Assembly: GCF_007565055.1 (NCBI RefSeq)
Contig: NC_044560.1
Span: 43,915,030 to 43,979,029, forward strand
DNA: 64,000 bases
DNA from: Rhinopithecus roxellana
Taxonomy: Eukaryota > Chordata > Mammalia > Primates > Cercopithecidae
Reading direction: 5' to 3'
The number at the start of each line of letters is the position of its first letter. The stretch's first letter is position 1. Positions 34,266 through 46,589 of the stretch are shown piece by piece. The notes under the pieces were generated by a model. It was not told the DNA's origin and searched no databases. It saw only the letters and a list, made by a program, of their open reading frames with translations. The translations under genes were made by a program, and so were the position numbers.

Positions 34266-34391
34266 AAAATCAGAGAGGTTTTTTATTGAATAGTGTTGTG
34301 CCTTATCTTGTATTGAGGAAAGACCCACCCATCACACGTTCCCCATGTTGCAATACTATAGTTATAGTTGTATTTTAAATATCATGTGTTT

Positions 34392-34683
34392 GGCCGGGCA
34401 CAGTGGTTCATGCCTGTAATCCCAGCACTTTGGGAGGCAGAGACGGACGGATCACTTGAGGTCAGGAATTCAAGACCAGCCTGGCCAACATGGTGAAACC
34501 CCGTCTCTACTAAAAGTACAGTTAGCCGGACATGGTGGTACATGCCTGTAATCCTAGCTACTCAGGAGACTGAGGCAGGAGAATCACTTGAACCCCAGAG
34601 GCGGAGGTTGCAGTGAGCTGAGATCACGCCACTGCAGTCCAGCCTGAGTGACAGATGAGACTCTGTCAAAAAAACAAGGCAAA
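34392..34683 (+). mobile_element. Alu (AluS-like)
   Basis: Sense Alu from ggccgggcacagtggttca. Imperfect 11-bp target-site duplication, atcatgtgttt (34381-34391) and accatgtattt (34684-34694). Middle A-rich linker shortened (aaaagtacagttagccgg). Confidence 0.94.
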
Positions 34684-35049
34684 ACCATGTATTTGCCCAG
34701 ATATTTCCCAGTTTTCCTTACAACCACTTAATAAAAGAGGTCAGCCTTGGATAGTTCTCAGAAAGGTTCTTTTCTCCTCAGCTGTTTATTTCATTGTTTT
34801 GGGACTTTACAACCTCTAAACGTTGTGTTAGCTTTCTCTTTAGCAATTCTCAAAGTGTTTAGAGTCAGAAGCATTCCATTGTTTAACTTAAACCTTTTAT
34901 TTAAAGCATCTATGGTCGTTCTCTCATATTAAAATTGTTCCCATATCTGTCTCTTCATTTAAACCTCACTTTTCATAAGACAGTGAGTAGATTGTGTTTG
35001 TTTTTGAATCCCTAGTGCCTGGCCCCTTGTCTGAGGTAGGGGATTCATA

Positions 35050-35760
35050 AGTGTTTGGTTCAACATCATCTTCTATTTGGACCATTGCAAGTGCTTCCAA
35101 ACTGCTGGGCTCTGCCTTCTGTCAGCTGCTGTCAAAATGACCTGACATTGGTCTTTCTCAAAATCAACATTCACTGGCCTCCTCTAACCTGCACTGTAGA
35201 GTCCTGGCTACTCAGCATGGTCTAGAGGGTTGACCACGCCTGCCTCTCCTCACTGCTGTAGCCCCATGTCTGGCCACTCACCCCCCAACGTACCCTCCCG
35301 TGCACCAATGTGCACTTCATGAAAGGACCTCTACATGCTCTCAAACTTGTGCCCTTACACATGCTCTTATTTTTGCCAGGAATGTGCTATCTCCAGTCCC
35401 ACCTGCTTCTCTTATTTAATATCTATTTTTCTGCAAATCCTAGCCCCAGGACATTCTCTGTGAAACTTCATCTGATCCACCCTTACATGGAGTTAGAGGA
35501 TTATTTTTGCTCCCATATACTTTGTTTCAATTCCTTCCTTCCTACCTCCTTCCCTCCCTCATGGAATCTCGCCATATGTATTATTCTGCAGTTTGATTTT
35601 TCTCCTTAATACAAAGCTTATCATTTTGTAACTGTTGAATGGTCAGTTCTATTAGTATCTGGTTCATAGGAATTATTACCATTGTATGACCAATTTCTAG
35701 CACAGAGGCTGGCACATTGTAGGCGCACAAAAATTATTTATTGCATGAAATTGAGCCTTG
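35050..35760 (+). mobile_element. L2 LINE 3' region
   Basis: A long L2 match in order: ggctactcagcatggtctag, cttgtgcccttacacatgct, gccaggaatgtgctatctcc, cattctctgtgaaacttcat, then the 3' end gaggctggcacattgtaggc gcacaaaaattatttattgc. Small insertions of ttcc-type repeat near 35530. Confidence 0.72.
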
Positions 35761-35931
35761 GTGTTGAGTGAGTCCATGGCAGTTCACTTGCGATTTATTG
35801 TCTTGGAATTCTGCTGTCAGTAGGGTGATCATATGTTCCACTATATGCCTATTCCTATTTTCCCAGCATAGTTATGAATAGTTCCTGATGTTTTAATACC
35901 TCCTAGTTTGTACAGTAAATTGTATATACAC

Positions 35932-36142
35932 CCCAGCCGGGGCAATAAGGCGAGACCCTGTCTCTACAAAAAAATACAAAAATTAGCCAGATGTGATGGG
36001 GTGCGCGCCTGTAGTCTCGGCTATTCTGGACGTTGAGGTGGGAGGATTCAGCATTGAACTGGGGAGGCTGAGATTGCAGTGAGCCAAGATTGTGCCACTG
36101 CACTCCAGCTTGGGTGACAGAGTGAGACCTGTCTCAAAAAAA
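35932..36142 (+). mobile_element. 5'-truncated old Alu (AluJ-like)
   Basis: Begins at ccagccggggcaataaggcg, lacking most of the left arm. gaccctgtctctacaaaaaa and gaggtgggaggattcagca are AluJ-like. No clear target-site duplication. Confidence 0.88.
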
Positions 36143-36464
36143 TTTATATATAATTTTTATATGTATGTGGCCACCCTAGCAATCAAACATATCTAGGTGG
36201 AAGCTCATTTTACCATATCCAGTGGAACAGCTAGAGAATAAGAAATATTTGGGCTGTGTTGCATTTGAAACATTGAATCCAGTTTCTTTCCAACCAGCCA
36301 ATCAGCAAAGCCCCAAATCACACACTGGGAAAGTTACCTTTGATGCATCTTCAAAGCCTAAATGTTTCATTTTCCAGAAGGACTGCTGATTCCTTTTAGA
36401 AGTACTTTTACAAGGAGTGGTTTACCTTTCAGAAATGGACCTTTCTTTGTTGCTCTGCTCCTTC

Positions 36465-36630
36465 CCAGCAGTATGACCTTGGCAAAGTTCTCGTGGAATG
36501 TAAAATGGGGATAAGAATGGTCCTGCTTTACAGGGTTAATGTGGCAATTGAGACCATTCATGCAGAGTGATTAGCATTGTTAGTGGCATAGTAAGTGCTT
36601 AGCAAATATCAGCTTTTATTATTGGTGTTA
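36465..36630 (+). mobile_element. MIR SINE
   Basis: gcagtatgaccttggcaaag, tgtaaaatggggataagaat, gcatagtaagtgcttagcaa at the 3' end. Confidence 0.65.
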
Positions 36631-36894
36631 TGATCATGACCATTACTATCTTTTGACATAGACTAGTTCAGAAGACATTGGATATGGTCTTGGAAGGAGT
36701 GACTAGGATCTGCCCCACAGCTTTCTGATTGCAATGCATATGGCCTTAACTGCCTTTCAGTGCAGGATGCTACTGCATTGTAGAGGATGGATAAAGAAAA
36801 TCAGTAAGAAGAAATCGTGTGAGTTGCAGAGGAGAGAGCAGAATGACATAACTGTGGTTGCAAGTGAGTCAGGGGTTAGCTGTGTCTGCTTTGG

Positions 36895-37395
36895 AAGTCT
36901 TGGGTGGGTCAGATTTGGATTGGTATTAGAACAGATGGGCCTCAGAATCACCTGAGAGTTCAAAAAATGGTCTACTCTGGGTTCCAGCCTCGGAGACCCT
37001 GATTGATATAGGGTAAGGATTGGAATTCGTATTTTTTTTTTTTTTTGAGACGGAGTCTCGCTGTGTTGCCCAAGCTGGAATGCAGTGGCCAGATCTCAGC
37101 TCACTGCAAGCTCCGCCTCCCAGGTTCACGCCATTCTCCTGCCTCAGCCTCCCGAGTAGCTGGGACTACAGGCGCCCGCCACCTCGCCCGGCTAGTTTTT
37201 TGTATTTTTTAGTAGAGACGGGGTTTCACCGTGTTAGCCAGGATGGTCTCGATCTCCTGACGTTGTGATCCGCCCTCCTCGGCCTCCCAAAGTGCTAGGA
37301 TTACAGGCTTGAGCCACTGCGCCCGGCCTAGAATTCGTATATTTTTTAAAAGCACCCAGGTAATTCTGATATACAGCTGGGTTTGAGAATTACTC
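36895..37395 (+). mobile_element. hAT-type MITE (MER5/MER20-like) split by an Alu
   Basis: Left piece gggcctcagaatcacctgag ... ggttccagcctcggagaccc; right piece after the Alu, aaaagcacccaggtaattct, gggtttgagaattactcg. Together they follow the MER5A/MER20 order (agaatcacctgg ... cccaggtgat ... tttgagaaccactg). Confidence 0.62.
37033..37330 (-). mobile_element. Cercopithecid-type AluY inside a MITE
   Basis: Antisense Alu with perfect 10-bp target-site duplication gaattcgtat at 37023-37032 and 37331-37340. Has gtggccagatctcagctc and aggcttgagccactgcgccc. An extra ta precedes the right duplicate. Confidence 0.96.
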
Positions 37396-37857
37396 GATGG
37401 AGTGACCATTTATTACCTAATAATTCTGTAAAACATTTTCTAATCATTTGCTATTTAATATAAGATGGATGATGACATAGGGATCGGAAAACAGAGAAAG
37501 ATTATTGGTAGTGTATAAAATGGAGAGCCTGAATTAATGGAATTTAATTTTATGAGAGTTTTGAATTTAATCCCGTCATGAATCTATGCTGTTATTATCT
37601 AGGATCCTTGCCTATATTTAGATCATTTGAAATGAAATAACAGAAAATTGTGAAATCAGGAACAAAGTCCTGTTAGAAATGTAAAATACTCAAAATATGA
37701 ACCTAGCTATGATTGGATTTAAAACTGAAAGGTAGATATTTTCTCCTGACGTTTGAAAATGTTTTCAACTTTTATTGCTGTTACTGGAAAAGAGAAAGAA
37801 CTTAGCTAGGTGCATGTCATCGATACTTGACTGGGTCCAGGTCATTACTTAGATGAT

Positions 37858-38075
37858 TTAATGGAAGGGCACTGGGTTAAGAGTCAGTAGACCTGCGTGG
37901 AGTCTCAACTCAGATACTTCTGTTTGCAAAACCTGAGTTCGTTCCTTCACTCATCTTTTTGGCATATATTTTCTTATCTGTAAAATGGAGACAATGTTAT
38001 CAGCCTCTATCCTGCATGATATTGTTGGGGGTGTAATGAGGACATGTATGTGTTAGGAATGTAAAGCTGTGATGA
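37858..38075 (+). mobile_element. MIR SINE
   Basis: gggcactgggttaagagtca, ttttcttatctgtaaaatgg agacaatg, gttgggggtgtaatgaggac, gtgttaggaatgtaaagctg: nearly full length with an insertion in the middle. Confidence 0.75.
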
Positions 38076-38629
38076 ACACAGAGAGTGACCCTATGTCTCT
38101 GCTTGCCTGGGGCAGCCCCAGTTTACACCTGATGTTGGGTTTAATTATTGATAGCACACTCTTTAACTCTGAGGTATCCCAGTTTGGTTGATAAATTATA
38201 TGGTCACTCTGTACTCATAACACCCATCCATTTTTACTATTAATCTTTCAAAGTAGAAAAGTTTTCTGGCCCATTCCTGTGGCCCCAGATCCCTCACCAA
38301 ATAATCAAGCATTTCTTAGATGCTTTCTGGTAATTTTCTTCGATTTTATGTAAAGTTCACCTCTCCAACTACATTGGTCAGTAGATAATAATTGTTTTTG
38401 TTTCTTCACTCTTGAATAATTTTCTTGTTTATCGTGGTATTAGCATTTTAAACACTTTAATTGCCCGTTTTGGTTGGTGCATCTTAAGAAAGTAAATTCC
38501 AAGGGCAGGCAGAGGACAGAGGAACCCCAGCGGGAGATGGCTTTGTGGAAGAACACTAAAAATGAAGAGTACAGTTTGCTGGCTGATGTTCTGACTTGGT
38601 TTTTTGGAATCTAAATGCCCTATGTTGAT

Positions 38630-38946
38630 TTTTTTTTTTTTTTTTTTTTTAATTTGAGACAGAGTCTTGCTTTGTCATCCAGGCTGGAGTGCAATGGCGC
38701 AATCCCGAGTCACTGCAACCTCTGCCTCCCAGGTTCAAACTATTCTCCTGCCTCAGCCTCCTACTGTAATATCAGAGCTGGGATTACAGGCGCTTGCCAC
38801 CATGCCTGGCTAGTTTTTGTATTTTTAGTAGAGACAGAGTTTCGCCATGTTGGCCAGGCTGGTCACAAACTCCTGACCTCAAGTGATCAGCCCGCCTCAG
38901 CCTCCCAAAGTGCTGGGATTCCAGGCATGAGCCACTGTGCCCGGCC
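38630..38946 (-). mobile_element. Alu (AluS-like) with target duplication
   Basis: Perfect 9-bp target-site duplication tatgttgat at 38621-38629 and 38948-38956. T21 tract, then aatttgagacagagtcttgc. Insertion tgtaatatcagag in the middle of the gagtagctggg step. Confidence 0.95.
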
Positions 38947-39652
38947 ATATGTTGATATTTCTAAGTACAGTGTAACCCTCCAAAGTGATTGGGAAGACCA
39001 CAAAAGCTCTAGATGAAATTTCAAATGCTCTCTCTTCCCCCAGAGAAATTTAAGAGCTACCATCAGAAAAACTTTTCGTTCCTCAAATAACATTTTCTTT
39101 TACCTTTTTTGACAGTGAGCAGCACATTTGATCATTGTTTCTCCCCTACCTTTTTTTTTCGACCCCTAGGAAACTCAAAGCCAAATTTGTGGCCCATCCT
39201 TCATGTCTATGTGGAAAGCAGTAGCCTACAAATAACTTTCCACTAGCCTTGACTTTTTGTCCCATGTTAATCTCCTTAGTCTTGGATTTTAAAAATATGT
39301 ATTACTGTTTTATTCAATGTGTTCTTATAAACTGCCTTGGAATCTTGTGGGTTAAGTTAAAGATTAAATAAATAACGAATATAAAGATGGTATCATAGTT
39401 TCAACATTATTTTCATGAAATTGTTTGAAATTTAGAAGGCACAAACTTTTGTGGTACGGAGACCTTTACTGCCTGAGAATCAATAAAGAATATACTTTGA
39501 TCTACCATTCCACCGAGCAGGTCACCTCCCACCAGAACGGGGCTAAAGAGAACAAATTAGCACCAATATGTTGCCTATTAAAGCTCTTGGACAAATGATT
39601 GGTAACACTTAGTGTATGCAGGTGGGAGTAAGAGCAGGTTCCTGTTTTATTT

Positions 39653-39953
39653 TTTTTGAGACCCTGTCTTATTTTTTTGTGTGATGGTCTCACTGTTGCT
39701 CAGGCTGGAGTGCAGCGGTGCTATCACAGCTCATTGCAGCCTTGACCTCCCACGCTCAGGTGATCCTCCCACTTCAGCCTCCCAAGAAGCTGGGACTACA
39801 GGCATGTGCCACCACACCTGGTTGTTTTTTTTTTGCAGAGACAGGGTTTCACTGTGTTGCCCAGGCTGGTCTTGAACTCCTGACCTCAAACGATCCTCTT
39901 GCCTCATCCTTCCAAAGTGCTGGGATTACAAGTGGGAGCCACTGTGTCTGGCC
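39653..39953 (-). mobile_element. Old Alu (AluJ-like)
   Basis: ctatcacagctcattgcagc cttgacctccc is the AluJ wording. The tail end is rearranged: tttttttgagaccctgtctt is followed by a second atttttttgtgtgatgg. No clear target-site duplication. Confidence 0.9.
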
Positions 39954-40469
39954 TAGAAGATCTGTTTTCTTTTCTCTGAATAGTTCTTATGACACTGGCT
40001 CTCCGTCTGTCCGTCTCTGTCATTTTTCCCAGCTACCCTTTTTTCCTTGTTTTGTCCTCTTCTCCCCTCCATCCTAAAACTTTTGATCACAAGCTAGTTT
40101 CCTTTCTGTGTCATCCTGTCCCCTCTACTAAACGCTACTTCACCCCCACCTGCTTTCAGCTGTGCTTGCCTCTGAGACCCTCTTTCACCATGGCTCAGGT
40201 GGGGTGCATGTGTCAGCTTCTCTGTCAGCAGCTCTTGTGAGCAGCAACCACTGCTAACAAGCTTCCTGAAAACTAGGAAAAGAGATACACCATTAAATAC
40301 CAAGCAGTAATTTGGAAACAAAAGAAAACATCACATTTGATTGGAATGCCTTGTTGCATCCAGACAGTTTGGTAGGAAGGAGAAATTAAAATGTCGCGGA
40401 TAGCTAGCATAATGCTAGATAGCAGTAGCAGTAGAATCTCAGTTCTTTTGTCTTTTTTAAATTAGCTCG

Positions 40470-40496
40470 TTCATTCATTCATTCATTCACTCACTC
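40470..40496. repeat. (ATTC)n/(ACTC)n microsatellite
   Basis: About five attc units followed by two actc units. Confidence 0.9.
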
Positions 40497-41728
40497 AGCA
40501 ATCACTTATCTGTGTCTGTTATATTGCCAGTAGTGTTTTCATGGGTTTGGACTTTTATGATTGTGAGACCTAGGACCTGGCCTGGGAATTTAGTACTTGC
40601 TTGCTTTCTGGGCTGGAGAAAGACTGCCTCTGATTATACAGTTTCTCCTATGCATAGAGGTTATATTCATAAATACAGTGTACACTGAATATTTATTTTA
40701 ACGGGGAGTGTGTGTGTGTGTGTGTATGTTTGCCATGGACATACACACAATATATTCTGAAGATTGTGGGTGTGTACTTCCATTTTAGCAAGCTTGAAAT
40801 ACAGCAATTTGAACATTGATTAAAATTATTCGAATACTATTTTACTAGTAAAAGAATAAAAACCTGAAGACTAGGCAAGATAGGAGCCTTAACCACTTGC
40901 TTCTGCTCTGGGGTTTTTGGGACCTTCTCCCAGAAGCACTAATTTAAGTAAAACATAATTAATGTATATTTTCATCAATCTACATAGTAAAACTTCTGCT
41001 AATTGGAACAAATGAGAAGGACGACTTGCCTGAACATGTTGAAAGCTGCACAGTAGAATATGTAAAAAGGAATGGCACACTTGGAAATGGTAGCTCAGTA
41101 GAGAACCCCCATATCATGTTGAGATGAATAAGGGCAGAGCTGAATAGATGCATCATTTTGAGAGGGTCGCCACCCTGAGAGTAAGGACTGGAAAAACTAG
41201 CCTTATGTATGGCTTAATAGAGGTTTAATGTTTAAGAATTTGGTAAGAATTACTTGTGATTAGTGCATTAAAGTTTTAACCTGAGCAGTACTGACTTGAC
41301 TTCTCTTTGTGTTACCAATACTACTCAGAGATAAATGGGTATTCCTAAAGTGTCTGGAATGTTCTGTTAAGGAGGTCAGTAGTCTACTTTGTCACTTTTT
41401 TTTCTTTACCAGTTTCATTTTTGCACAGATGGTACAATGCTATATACACTTTTGAGCATGTCTCAAGTTCCATATTGGAAAAACATAATTTAAAAGGATT
41501 TAGGCTAGTGAGAATAACAGAGTAAGAGTCATAATTGTATTTCAATCAGTGAATACAGTTTTGGTGTGAGCTGAGTCTACTTTGCTTTTTAGTAGTCCTT
41601 ATTACTTCGTAGTAAGGGGACATGTGCGTTTCAGCAGTATGTGTGTTTTATAACTTCTGTGCCTTTCAGGGGGCTCCACCTATAAAATTAGGGAGATCCT
41701 GGCATGTCAGGGCTGAAGGTGCATTCAT
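40497..41728. other. unassigned stretch
   Basis: Contains a short (TG)9 run at about 40708-40725. Otherwise AT-rich with no repeat family or coding frame that I recognise. Confidence 0.5.
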
Positions 41729-41738
41729 AACACATCTT

Positions 41739-41931
41739 GTTTTTTTTTAAGTTCAGGGGAACATGTGCAGGTTTGTTATATAGGTAAACTTGTGTCATGC
41801 ATGTTTGTTGTACAAATTATTTCATCACCCAGGTATTAAGCCTAGCACCCATTAGTTATTTTTCCTGATCCTTCTCTCACCCTTCACCCTCCACTAGGCC
41901 CCAGTGTGTGATGTTTCCCGCTGTGTGTCCA
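41739..41931 (-). mobile_element. Very short 5'-truncated L1
   Basis: Only about 193 bp of L1 3' UTR: tttaagttcaggggaacatg, gcaggtttgttatataggta, aggccccagtgtgtgatgtt. Perfect 10-bp target-site duplication aacacatctt at 41729-41738 and 41932-41941 proves a complete, short insertion event. Confidence 0.93.
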
Positions 41932-42414
41932 AACACATCTTATTTGTATGCTCTTATTGAACCTGGGGCTCAGGGAGGTGAAGGGATTTATTATAGCAGA
42001 GCCTTTAATGGGTCCAGCACTTTTTCTAAATTCTACTTTGCTGTAAGTCTGAGAAAAGTCCAGAAGTTTATTGTGCTAGAACAATGTTATTCTTTCTTGC
42101 AGAATCATAACCTTCTCGAACCCAGCCTTTTCATTTTCTAATAGCCATTTCCTCCTTTAAGGATGCCAGGAGGAATATATAAGTATATTTAGATAGAGTG
42201 TATGCATACATCTCCACATCTTAGAAACACCCCCACTCCCAACCCCATGTACTGTTATTTTCATTTCAGAACTAGAATTAGGCTGTGGAAGCATCTGAAC
42301 TATTTCCCTCCGTATCATCTTTTCTCTTTTTACAAAATACAATTTTACTAAAACAAACCCAATTATATAGGTGTTACTGGAAAGTTTACTGTACTTTGGA
42401 TCCAGAAATATTCC

Positions 42415-42433
42415 TTTTTTTTTTTTTTTTTTT
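42415..42433. repeat. T19 tract
   Basis: Homopolymer of 19 T followed by gtgcttttcctcactg, with no Alu body. Confidence 0.9.
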
Positions 42434-42584
42434 GTGCTTTTCCTCACTGTTTAAAGGAGAAGTCTGCTGGACAAGGAGTTTTGAGTATGTGCATTTAGTG
42501 GGTAGACAGTGATAAAAGGAAAAAGAGAAACAAGCACAGGCATGAAATGCAGTAGTATACCCCATTCTGTTTTTCCTTTAAAGC

Positions 42585-42700
42585 TTTAAGAGGTAGCGTG
42601 GAATAGCAGAAACAGTCCTTTCCTAGATTTCTGGAGATCTGGGTTCAGGACGTGGCTTTTGCCATTTACTTACTCAGTGAGTCATGTCACCTCCCTATGT
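42585..42700 (+). mobile_element. MIR SINE 5' half
   Basis: gaggtagcgtggaatagcag aaacag, ggagatctgggttcaggacg, ttttgccatttacttactc agtgagtcatg. Confidence 0.7.
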
Positions 42701-42709
42701 CAATATTTA

Positions 42710-42830
42710 TGTATTCACTCACCACTTACTGAGCTTTGTCTATCATACACTGCAGATACAACAGAGAATAAAACTGTCACAGCCCTGCTTTCTTGGTGCT
42801 TATGTTAAGACAATGATAGTGACTGAGAAT
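42710..42830 (+). mobile_element. Ancient L1M-type 3' region
   Basis: gtattcactcaccacttact gagc, atacaacagagaataaaact, gccctgctttcttggtgct: the same family as 49295. Follows a MIR directly. Confidence 0.45.
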
Positions 42831-43122
42831 GAGGTAGTAGCAGTGGAGGCGGCAAGAAATCGTGGGATATAGTACATATTTTGAAGCTAAAGCTGATAGA
42901 ATTGGTGATGGTTTAGATGTGGAATGTGAGAGAAAGACGTGTCAAGACTGACTGCTGGGGGGTTTTGCGCCTGCAACATGGTGAATACTGGCATTTACTG
43001 AGAGAGTGAATGCTGGGGGAGGAGGGCGAAGGTGTGTGTTGATGGTGTGGGAATTCCAGGTTGCTTTTTATATAGATGATGCCTGTTAACTTCTAGGTAG
43101 AGATGCTGAAGAAGTAGTTGGA

Positions 43123-43384
43123 ATTTATTTATTTATTTGAGATGGAGTTTTGCTTTTGTTGCCCAGGCTGGAGAGCAGTAGTACAGTCTTGGCTCACTGC
43201 AGTCCCCGCCTCCCAGGTTCAAATGATTCTCCTGCCTCAGCCTCCCAAGTAGCTGGGATTACAGGCATGCATCACCACGCCTGGCTAATTTTGTATTTTT
43301 AGTAAAGGTGGGGTTTCATCATGTTGGTCAGGCTGGTCTTGAACTCCTGACCTCAAGTGATCCACTCACTTTGGCCTCCCAAGA
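43123..43384 (-). mobile_element. 5'-truncated Alu with target duplication
   Basis: Antisense Alu with tail evolved into atttattt units. Homology stops at ttggcctcccaaga, so the first 40 bp or so of the Alu are missing. Target-site duplication tagttgga at 43115-43122 and 43385-43392 shows truncation at insertion. Confidence 0.92.
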
Positions 43385-43392
43385 TAGTTGGA

Positions 43393-44673
43393 TATTTGAG
43401 ATTGGAGTTCTGAGATAGAAATTTGGACAGTGTTAGCATATATGTGGCATTTGAATCATGCAACAGAGTGAGATCACTTCAGTAGACAGAGAAAAAGTGA
43501 CTATTGAAGCCTGAGTGCTTGGGCCACCGACGTTTGGAGACTGAGAAGTGGGGGAGCTCCCTCTGGCCTCTGAGAATGAGAATGCTAGAACCTGACCTCT
43601 TTTCCTCATTTAGGTTGTTTGTAGGGATCATGTGAGATATGTACACATAAACACACATCAAAAATGAGTTAGTGCTTAATTACATGACTAAATATAGGAG
43701 TAAGGGAGGTTACATGGAGAAATCACTTTTTCACTTGATTTTTCTTCTCAAGGTCTGTTTTGTGGGATTGGATGAGGTGTGTGCAAATTTGTTATATGGC
43801 AGAGGTTCCCAGTGTGTAGGTGTGTAAGTCTGGGATTCAAGGGAGTGAAGACAGGGAACGTATTTGGGAAATTTTACAGGGGGCCTACCATACAATGTCT
43901 GTTTTCAATACTATTATTTCTGTCTTTATTAGTCCAAAAATATATATAGCAGTGGGATCCATGAGCTATTACCTTTAACAGGATTCTCATACTAAAAAAA
44001 TTTAACACTGATATTTGACATTTGTAAAACTATGTACATTTATAAAAACATGTATACATACTAAATGTGAATTGGATGCAGTTGACATTGTCTGTTTTTG
44101 TGAACAGATATCTGCTTGGGTTCCCAGGTTTTAGTAAGCTGTTTGAACTTGCCTCATCTCACTCTGCTCTGCCCCTTCTCTGTCACCATCCTCCCACTGG
44201 AGATGAGGCAGGGTTTCCTGAACCGTGGGCTCTGTTCTGGGAAGACCCTATGGCCAGCTCCTAGAGAAGACTTGCAGAAAGATGTGAGATGAGAACAGGA
44301 AGATTAAGTGGGATGAAGGGGAAAAAACCAAGAAGACCAAGTCAAATAAAGGCAGAGGATCATTTGGGAGGGAGCTGAGGAAAGGAGCCTCCGCTGTTTC
44401 CTAGGTGACCATATTTTCTCCCCCTCTTTGGATTATTTTCTTTGTGCCTACCTGTTTTATCAGAATTGCAAGGATTTTTCCCAGGTGTTTGGGTTGTTGA
44501 GTAATAGGTAAATATAACTTTTTCTGGGCATTACCTTCTAGAATACCTGCTTGAAGGTAAAATTGCAAAAATGACTCTTTCTCCCCTACTTTCATGAACA
44601 CTGTTTTGGTCTGATCTTATTATATTGAAATCTTAGATTTTATCTCATGCTTGTGTTTATCCACTTTTACGGT
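43393..44673. other. unassigned stretch
   Basis: 1.28 kb. Small frames at 43479-43661, 44067-44264 and 44401-44601 without motifs. No repeat family recognised. Confidence 0.5.
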
Positions 44674-44713
44674 TGTGTGTGTGTATGTGTGTGCATGCGC
44701 GCGCGTGTGTGTA
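44674..44713. repeat. 40-bp alternating purine-pyrimidine tract with CG core
   Basis: (TG)n, tatg and catg steps, then gcgcgcgcg and (TG)n again. Purines and pyrimidines alternate without a break for 40 bp. Such DNA readily adopts the Z form. Confidence 0.95.
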
Positions 44714-44999
44714 ATGTGGATACATGTGAATGAATGCCTTTTTCTAGAGAATCCAGTATATTAAGTCATCTACCCAGTAAGAAAGGTCTTCTGAGATTGA
44801 TGCTCTCAGACAAATCTATAGAATTTAAGAAATGAAAGAGAGCATAGGGAACATCGGATGCAGACTTTTCCAAATGTATATTCCTTTAAAAAAGAAGTGC
44901 CTTGGTCTGATGATTTTTTAAGAGTTGGAGACTCACTACGTTTATTAACATATGAAAGGATTAAGAGCTCCTGCTGTTAAAAATATTTAACTCTGTTTA

Positions 45000-45135
45000 A
45001 CCAGTGTTTCTCCAATTTTCTCACTATGGACCCTCATTTTCCTTGTCTCTCTTTTTAGAAGGATATGTACGTAGAACAGTTACTATCATTGCACGGAAGT
45101 ACAAGGTTCCAGAAAACATAATTTGGGAATGCTAA
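45000..45135. mobile_element. hAT-type MITE remnant (weak)
   Basis: ccagtgtttctccaattttc near the left end and catggacc-type wording (ctcactatggaccctcattt), ending in aaaacataatttgggaatgc. Fits a 'cagtgtttctcaa ... gggaaatgct' hAT MITE, but is diverged. Confidence 0.4.
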
Positions 45136-45339
45136 TTTAATTCTTACCTTTAAATTGAGCTTGATACTTATTTCTGTTGGTTTGTGTTCCCATATGTAGT
45201 ATGAGCAGGTTGAATGAATTAATCAATTACTAATGTCACTCCTGACTGTGACATTTTCTGGTTCTGATTTGTTAAATCAATATTTAAAAATTATATCTGT
45301 TTCTATATTAACGAATCTTGTCTTTTTTGTTTTTACTAG

Positions 45340-45420
45340 AACCATAGTGCCTAATACAGTGCCTGCCACATAGTAGTGTCTCAGTAAATGTTACTGAACA
45401 AATATATACCTGTTAGATTC
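45340..45420 (+). mobile_element. L2 LINE 3' end
   Basis: agtgcctaatacagtgcctg ccacatagtag, then ctcagtaaatgttactgaac. Confidence 0.6.
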
Positions 45421-45734
45421 AAAGCACTGAACTAGCTATGTCTTGAGGCTGCAGAGAAGAATGATCTTGTTTTTGCTCTCAAGGAACTTGTAGTCAAGTC
45501 ATTAACTTTCCTAAGAGCATGGAATGTGCCCTGGAGAGGTCCCAAATTAGAGCTTGATTGTGATAATCTGTAGGACGGAGATATATTGGACATTATTTCT
45601 GACCCTGCATCAGATGTGTGAATTACAGCACAGCTGGGCTATGTTAACATAACTTTCATGACAAGAAGTGTCTTTCAGTAATAGTCACTGCAGCAGCCAC
45701 ATAGTCGTTTTATCCCTGGCAAAGACTTTATGAT

Positions 45735-45905
45735 GCTATCAGCACGAAGAGATAAGAGCTAGTATTATTCCCATTTTTACAGATACAAGAGCTAAGGCTC
45801 AGAGATTTAGGGACATGTCTAAGTTGACATACCTCCTGACTGAAAAGCCAGAATTAGGACCCGGGTGTGTGATTCTAAACCTTGTGCACTTATCCACTAG
45901 GCTTC
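45735..45905 (-). mobile_element. MIR SINE
   Basis: tattcccatttttacagata, gctaaggctcagagattta, catgtctaagttgacatacc, gccagaattaggacccggg. Confidence 0.72.
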
Positions 45906-46113
45906 CTGTCTTCTCACCAATCCTAGTATCTTTCATTATCTCATTTGTATTAGAAGCTCACCTTGAACAGGCTCAGAGAATTGCACATATCCAGGCTTCA
46001 TTGTGTCCCTGCTCTGCTCCCTCTGTCCCCATGCCACGAGGGCTGCTTTCTTTACAGCTGATGTGCTAGCTAGGGTGAGTTTTGGAGCAGGTAATAAAAA
46101 GTTTACAGATTTT

Positions 46114-46379
46114 GGGCCAGGTGCAGTGGCTCACGCCTGTGATCCCAGCACTTTGGGAGACTGAGGCGGGCAGATCACCTGAGGTCAGGAGTTCGAGACC
46201 AGCATGGCCAACATGGTGAAACCCCGTCTCTACTAAAAATAAAAAAATTAACTGGGCGTGGTGGCAGGAGAGTCAGTCGAACCTGGGAGACGGAGGTTGC
46301 AGTGAGCTGAGATCGCACCATTGCACTCCAGCCTGGGTGACAAGAGTGAGACTTCATCTCAAAAAAAAAAAAAAAAAGA
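46114..46379 (+). mobile_element. Alu (AluS-like) with internal deletion
   Basis: Sense Alu. Target-site duplication of 12 bp with one change: tttacagatttt (46102-46113) and tttatagatttt (46380-46391). About 40 bp are missing after gggcgtggtggcagg (the cctgtaatcccagctactc step). Confidence 0.94.
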
Positions 46380-46589
46380 TTTATAGATTTTCTGCAAAGT
46401 TGGATATATTCATGTCCATTCTTACATTACCAGTCTGGGGGCAAGTCCCTCTGTTTTTGTCAGGACTAACTCGGCTGAATGTGATTGAAAATCCACAGTG
46501 ATAGTGGCTTATGAACAAAAGTTCTTTATCTTGCTATTATATAAAAGTTAGAGGAATACTCATTAGGATGGTATTATTTAAAAAATAAA

